Shown one piece after another: positions 6,859 through 8,657 of a DNA stretch of 8,657 bases. This stretch comes from SAR92 clade bacterium. Its GTDB lineage: Bacteria > Pseudomonadota > Gammaproteobacteria > Pseudomonadales > Porticoccaceae. The notes below the pieces were generated by a model. It was not told the origin of the DNA, ran no database searches, and worked only from the letters and a program-made list of their open reading frames with translations. The stretch lies in assembly GCA_018607545.1 (NCBI GenBank), contig JABBBF010000109.1, positions 1-8,657 of the forward strand, read 5' to 3'. Numbering within the stretch: the first letter of the stretch is position 1; every line of letters starts with the position of its first letter. Position numbers and translations under genes: made by a program.

Positions 6859-7335
6859 GTGCGCTACCTGTTTTTAATCTTTGTACTCACTCCGGTGCTG
6901 GAGATGTGGCTGCTGATTACCGTTGGCAGCTATCTCGGCGCGCTGCCGACCATTGGTCTGGTGCTGTTAACCGCATTTATAGGGGTCAACCTGCTGCGCG
7001 CTCAGGGCTTTGAAACCTTGTGGCGCGGCCGTCGCAAGTTTGAAGAGGGCCAGCTGCCAGCTCAGGAGATTGCCGAGGGAATTATCCTCGCGGTTTGCGG
7101 TGCCCTGTTGCTAACCCCTGGCTTTATCACTGATGTCATAGGGTTTTCTGGCTTGATCCCCCCCATTCGGCGAATTATTGCGCAATTTGTACTGAGTAGA
7201 ATGGTGGTTGCCAGCGTATCTACCAGTGAACATGGTTCGGCATTTAACGCCTCAGGATCATCCGCAAATCACAGAGCTAAAGACAATGGTGATGTCATTG
7301 AGGGTGAATCCTGGGATGAAAGTGACAGGTTGTGA
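6859..7335 (+). CDS. fxsA: FxsA family membrane protein
   Basis: Small cytoplasmic-membrane protein; in E. coli, overexpression of FxsA relieves exclusion of phage T7 by the F plasmid, and its normal role is unknown. From GTG 6859 it has 158 residues, the same as my recollection of the E. coli protein. Hydrophobic segments lie at about 3-22, 26-46, 72-86 and 89-103. Family features are the N-terminal MRYLFLIF, the central RAQGFETL (47-54), and the block LLLTPGFITDVIGFSGLIPP (83-102). The tail after about 118 is polar and acidic, ending WDESDRL, as is common in FxsA. It sits 171 nt upstream of groES on the same strand, a conserved gammaproteobacterial neighbour pair. The groESL operon has its own heat-shock promoter, so joint transcription is optional. 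No intrinsic terminator follows fxsA. Confidence 0.93.
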   Translation: MRYLFLIFVLTPVLEMWLLITVGSYLGALPTIGLVLLTAFIGVNLLRAQGFETLWRGRRKFEEGQLPAQEIAEGIILAVCGALLLTPGFITDVIGFSGLIPPIRRIIAQFVLSRMVVASVSTSEHGSAFNASGSSANHRAKDNGDVIEGESWDESDRL

Positions 7336-7342
7336 AATATTA

Positions 7343-7363
7343 AAGGAGCCTTAGAGAATGTAA
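7343..7363 (+). other. Possible start-stop mini-ORF behind a strong ribosome binding site
   Basis: AAGGAG (7343-7348) is followed after 9 nt by ATG (7358-7360) and immediately by TAA (7361-7363). It begins 7 nt after the fxsA stop. The arrangement resembles a real initiation site directly closed by a stop. It could be chance, a decayed gene start, or a ribosome-holding site on a fxsA-groES readthrough transcript. There is no downstream frame to which it belongs. Confidence 0.25.
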
Positions 7364-7407
7364 AAACAGGGAGAGTAAAAATTAGTAACAAAAAAAACTG
7401 CTGTGAT

Positions 7408-7438
7408 CCCTTGAAAAAGAATTGCGGCACCACCATAT
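7408..7438 (+). promoter_or_regulatory. Sigma-32 type heat-shock promoter of groESL
   Basis: CCCTTGAAA (7408-7416) matches the sigma-32 -35 core CTTGAA. CACCATAT (7431-7438) matches the -10 consensus CCCCATNT with one mismatch. The spacer between CTTGAA and CACCAT is 15 bp, within the usual range. Transcription should start near 7444-7447, giving a groES leader of about 60 nt. An overlapping TTGAAA - 17 bp - CATATG could serve as a poor housekeeping promoter. No CIRCE inverted repeat (TTAGCACTC-N9-GAGTGCTAA) is present, so control by the HrcA repressor is not indicated. Confidence 0.7.
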
Positions 7439-7447
7439 GAGGTTCAG

Positions 7448-7463
7448 TTGCGGAATTCCGCAA
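7448..7463 (+). repeat. Perfect 16-bp palindrome in the groESL leader
   Basis: TTGCGGAATTCCGCAA is its own reverse complement. As RNA it folds into a 6-bp stem (UUGCGG with CCGCAA) closed by an AAUU loop. It starts only a few nt downstream of the start point expected from the heat-shock promoter, so the groESL mRNA would begin with a stem-loop. As DNA it could also be an operator. A second copy of the half-site TTGCGG lies at 7422-7427, inside the promoter spacer. No T-tract follows, so it is not an intrinsic terminator. Confidence 0.9.
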
Positions 7464-7506
7464 GATTGTTCGAAAGTTGCAGATAGATAAATTGGAGATA
7501 CAAAAT

Positions 7507-7800
7507 ATGAAGATTCGCCCATTACATGACCGAGTGATCGTCCGTCGCGAGGAAGAAGAAGCCAAAACAGCTGGTGGCATTTTGCTGCCCGGCTCAGCTC
7601 AGGAAAAGCCCAACAAGGGTGAAGTTGTTGCTGTCGGCATAGGTCGTATTCTCGATAACGGTGACCTGCGTCCGGTTGACGTAAATGTCGGTGATATCGT
7701 TGTGTTTGGCAAGTACGCCGGACAGGACACCATTGATGTCGACGGTGAAGAGCTAATCATCCTCAGTGAAACTGATATCAAGGCTGTAGTAGAAGCCTAA
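7507..7800 (+). CDS. groES: Co-chaperonin GroES (Hsp10)
   Basis: Cytoplasmic heptameric lid of the GroEL chamber. The ATG at 7507 has GGAG (7494-7497) nine nt upstream and gives 97 residues beginning [14 protein letters not shown], the normal family N-terminus and length; an earlier in-frame TTG at 7477 would add ten non-homologous residues. The mobile loop that contacts GroEL spans about 17-36 and carries the hydrophobic ILL of GGILLPG where E. coli has IVL. The roof hairpin is around 47-60, and the C-terminal [12 protein letters not shown] (about 84-95) matches the family. It is followed by groEL after 58 nt and is transcribed from the heat-shock promoter upstream. Confidence 0.98.
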   Translation: MKIRPLHDRVIVRREEEEAKTAGGILLPGSAQEKPNKGEVVAVGIGRILDNGDLRPVDVNVGDIVVFGKYAGQDTIDVDGEELIILSETDIKAVVEA

Positions 7801-7846
7801 ATTGAATCAGGTTTAAAAAGAATTTTTGTGATAACCAAGTTTTTGA

Positions 7847-8657
<811 letters not shown>

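Noticed and set aside
7448..7463. Intrinsic terminator after fxsA
   Set aside because: The stem is present but no T-tract follows, and it lies downstream of the heat-shock promoter within the groES leader.
7336..7506. CIRCE operator for HrcA
   Set aside because: The leader was read for TTAGCACTC-N9-GAGTGCTAA; the only strong dyad is the 16-bp palindrome with no spacer, which does not match.

Overview
The window comes from a bacterial chromosome, most likely a gammaproteobacterium of the Pseudomonas/Cellvibrio side of the class, possibly marine. The main evidence is gene order: nadC divergent from a DUF1631 gene that is followed by ampD and ampE is, from memory, the Pseudomonas layout, and fxsA upstream of groES-groEL is a common gammaproteobacterial order. 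Base composition is near 50% GC by eye. There is no phage, transposon, CRISPR array, tRNA or rRNA. The genus cannot be fixed from the sequence alone.

Layout. (1) 1-766, minus: the first 255 codons of nadC (quinolinate phosphoribosyltransferase, NAD synthesis), running off the left edge. (2) 767-974: divergent intergenic region with a good extended -10 for nadC. (3) 975-5044, plus: a tight run of three genes, a large DUF1631 protein of unknown function, ampD (anhydro-muropeptide amidase) and ampE (membrane protein), with gaps of 11 and 18 nt. (4) 5047-5094: four tandem copies of an AT-rich 12-mer fill the space between two convergent genes. (5) 6759-5096, minus: an alkyltransferase-like DNA-repair protein (Trp in place of the reactive Cys), then ampG (muropeptide permease). 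(6) 6859-7335, plus: fxsA. (7) 7336-7506: intergenic region with a heat-shock (sigma-32 type) promoter and a perfect 16-bp palindrome close to the predicted mRNA 5' end. (8) 7507-8657, plus: groES and the first half of groEL, running off the right edge.

How the genes fit together. AmpG imports GlcNAc-anhydroMurNAc peptides released from the wall, AmpD cleaves the peptide from the anhydro sugar in the cytoplasm, and AmpE is the membrane protein that travels with ampD. Transporter and amidase therefore sit in facing transcription units as a small cell-wall recycling island; ampR and ampC, the beta-lactamase part of the classical system, are not in the window. The DUF1631 gene heads the ampDE run and is the main unknown. 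The right end is the conserved chaperonin locus.

I found no clearly new multi-gene system. The most useful leads are the uncharacterised DUF1631 protein with its Ser-Glu repeat linker, the 12-bp repeat array between ampE and ampG, and the palindrome in the groESL leader.
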